The notes under the pieces: generated by a model | Databases searched by the model: none | What the model saw: only the letters and a program-made list of their open reading frames with translations | Told to the model about the DNA's origin: nothing | Program-made: the position numbers and the translations under genes | NCBI GenBank assembly: GCA_014905825.1 | Contig: JACGCN010000027.1 | Span: 1 to 64,000 of the forward strand | DNA length: 64,000 nucleotides | Source: Lyophyllum atratum | Lineage: Eukaryota > Basidiomycota > Agaricomycetes > Agaricales > Lyophyllaceae | Reading direction: 5' to 3' | In this document: positions 63,210 through 64,000 of the stretch, in pieces | Position numbering within the stretch: the first letter of the stretch is position 1 | How the letters are laid out: every line of letters starts with the position of its first letter

Positions 63210-64000
63210 CTATAGCATGGCTTGTAGGAATTCGACTTCTGGGATCGCGGTTCCAGTGTGGACGGGTAACGCCGCTAGATAATCCTTCCAGCCAGCATCA
63301 GTCACGATCGGGGCGGTGACGTATTTCTCGATGTTGAGTTGGCATAGATAGGAATCGAGATGGGGCAACATAGAAGAAACGGCAGCGTCCTCGCGAAGCC
63401 GTTGTTGCATCCTAGATAGTCCACCTTCCTCTGAGTACCAAGCAGGATCTTGACGTATCACGGCGCATTCATATACATCGAGTATTGGCTGGGGTAGACC
63501 CGATTGCAACGCCGCGGAGTATGCGAGAGCGTGACCGATAGCTTCAACAACAGCTTGAGATTGCGGCAGGATCAAGGCATTGAAAGAATCGCTGCGATAA
63601 TCGCCACCTATGCTTTTCAGGAGTGATGTGTTCTCTTCGAGAAGCGAAGACGCATGCAGGGCAAGCAAAGATTCCCCTGGATCGGGCATAGGGACTTGGT
63701 ATCGTTGTTGCAGTAGTTCGGAGAATAGACGGATGCAAAGAGTCAAAACGTCCCCTTCTGCAATGATGACGCCTTTGCCGTCATTCTGAAAGTTATCCGA
63801 TGAGCACAAGTTCAATCCGACTTAGGCAAAAGACTGACCTCGATCCGCGCCATGTAGTTATGCTCGAATGTCCCCTGAGCTCCGCATCGCTCTGCGACCT
63901 CAGGTACACAGCGTTGGAAATGCCGGCAGACGGTGGTTTTCACGATGACAGACATCGCATGTCTCACACGATGGTCGGTCTTCCTATCCATCGCCTGTCG
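63210..64000 (-). CDS. Acyl-CoA oxidase/dehydrogenase-like protein, 3' part
   Basis: The 3' part of a gene running off the right edge. Two exons are seen: the one from the window edge ends at about 63840 with AQGTFEHNYMARIE, and the next reads NDGKGVIIAEGDVLTLCIRL followed by FSELLQQRYQVPMPDPGES. The RxAMDRKTDHRVRHAMS, AQG.F.HN and IAEGD blocks recall the C-terminal helical part of acyl-CoA oxidases/dehydrogenases, which oxidise fatty acyl-CoA in peroxisomes. The stop is TAG 63210-63212 and the end is VEFLQAML, not a clear SKL-type signal. FAD-binding motifs would lie outside the window, so the assignment rests on this part alone. Confidence 0.6.

Overview
The window is nuclear DNA from a filamentous basidiomycete, most likely an Agaricomycete. 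Genes are dense and on both strands. Introns are short (about 45-70 nt) with GT-AG borders, and exons of 7-24 nt are frequent. Several gene families are typical of mushroom-forming fungi: F-box/leucine-rich proteins, two kinds of seven-helix membrane protein (one with a DUF6533-type start), a MYND-finger protein, a CsbD-like small hydrophilic protein, and plant-polysaccharide enzymes (AA9, GH12, GH92, two GH105). There are no operons, no CRISPR array and no mobile element that I can recognise.

Layout. 0-2.3 kb: an A-rich repeat patch, a small unknown gene, ribosomal protein eL24. 3.7-6.1 kb: a tandem pair of seven-helix membrane protein genes, the first an internally deleted remnant. 6.3-9.5 kb: an F-box protein and synaptobrevin (v-SNARE). 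10-11.6 kb: a decayed F-box copy. 12-15.8 kb: a large CAMK-type protein kinase. 16.5-22.9 kb: a helix-turn-helix protein divergent from the pentafunctional AROM gene (shikimate pathway steps 2-6). 23.4-24.8 kb: Rax1-like RGS/membrane protein. 26.3-27.9 kb: DUF6533-type membrane protein. 28.5 kb: intron-bearing tRNA-Gly(GCC). 28.9-30.1 kb: AA9 lytic polysaccharide monooxygenase. 30.6-35.4 kb: MYND protein, RNase H protein, second F-box gene. 36.2-39.1 kb: a small protein and two tandem calmodulin genes. 39.3-50.0 kb: GH92, a small CsbD-like protein, GH12 and tandem GH105 genes. 50.3-57.1 kb: WASP/Las17, a GNAT acetyltransferase fused to an Mss4-like domain, Rab geranylgeranyltransferase beta and a YPT35-like PX protein. 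57.5-64 kb: a 5-oxoprolinase HyuB half, a UBR7/Mlo2-like ubiquitin ligase and the 3' part of an acyl-CoA oxidase-like gene.

How the genes fit together. Most are independent housekeeping genes. Two loose themes stand out. One is secreted plant-cell-wall breakdown at 28.9-50 kb: AA9 on cellulose, GH12 on beta-glucan or xyloglucan, GH105 on pectin fragments, GH92 on mannose side chains. The other is membrane traffic and the cytoskeleton: synaptobrevin, WASP, Rab prenylation, PX protein, Rax1 and calmodulin.

Several conserved genes are broken by single-base shifts: calmodulin, the kinase (twice) and the F-box gene at 34.9 kb. This looks more like residual indel errors in the assembly than true loss. 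I found no clear candidate for a wholly new system. The most unusual items are the GNAT-Mss4 fusion, the HyuB gene without HyuA, and the paired calmodulins with shared micro-exons.
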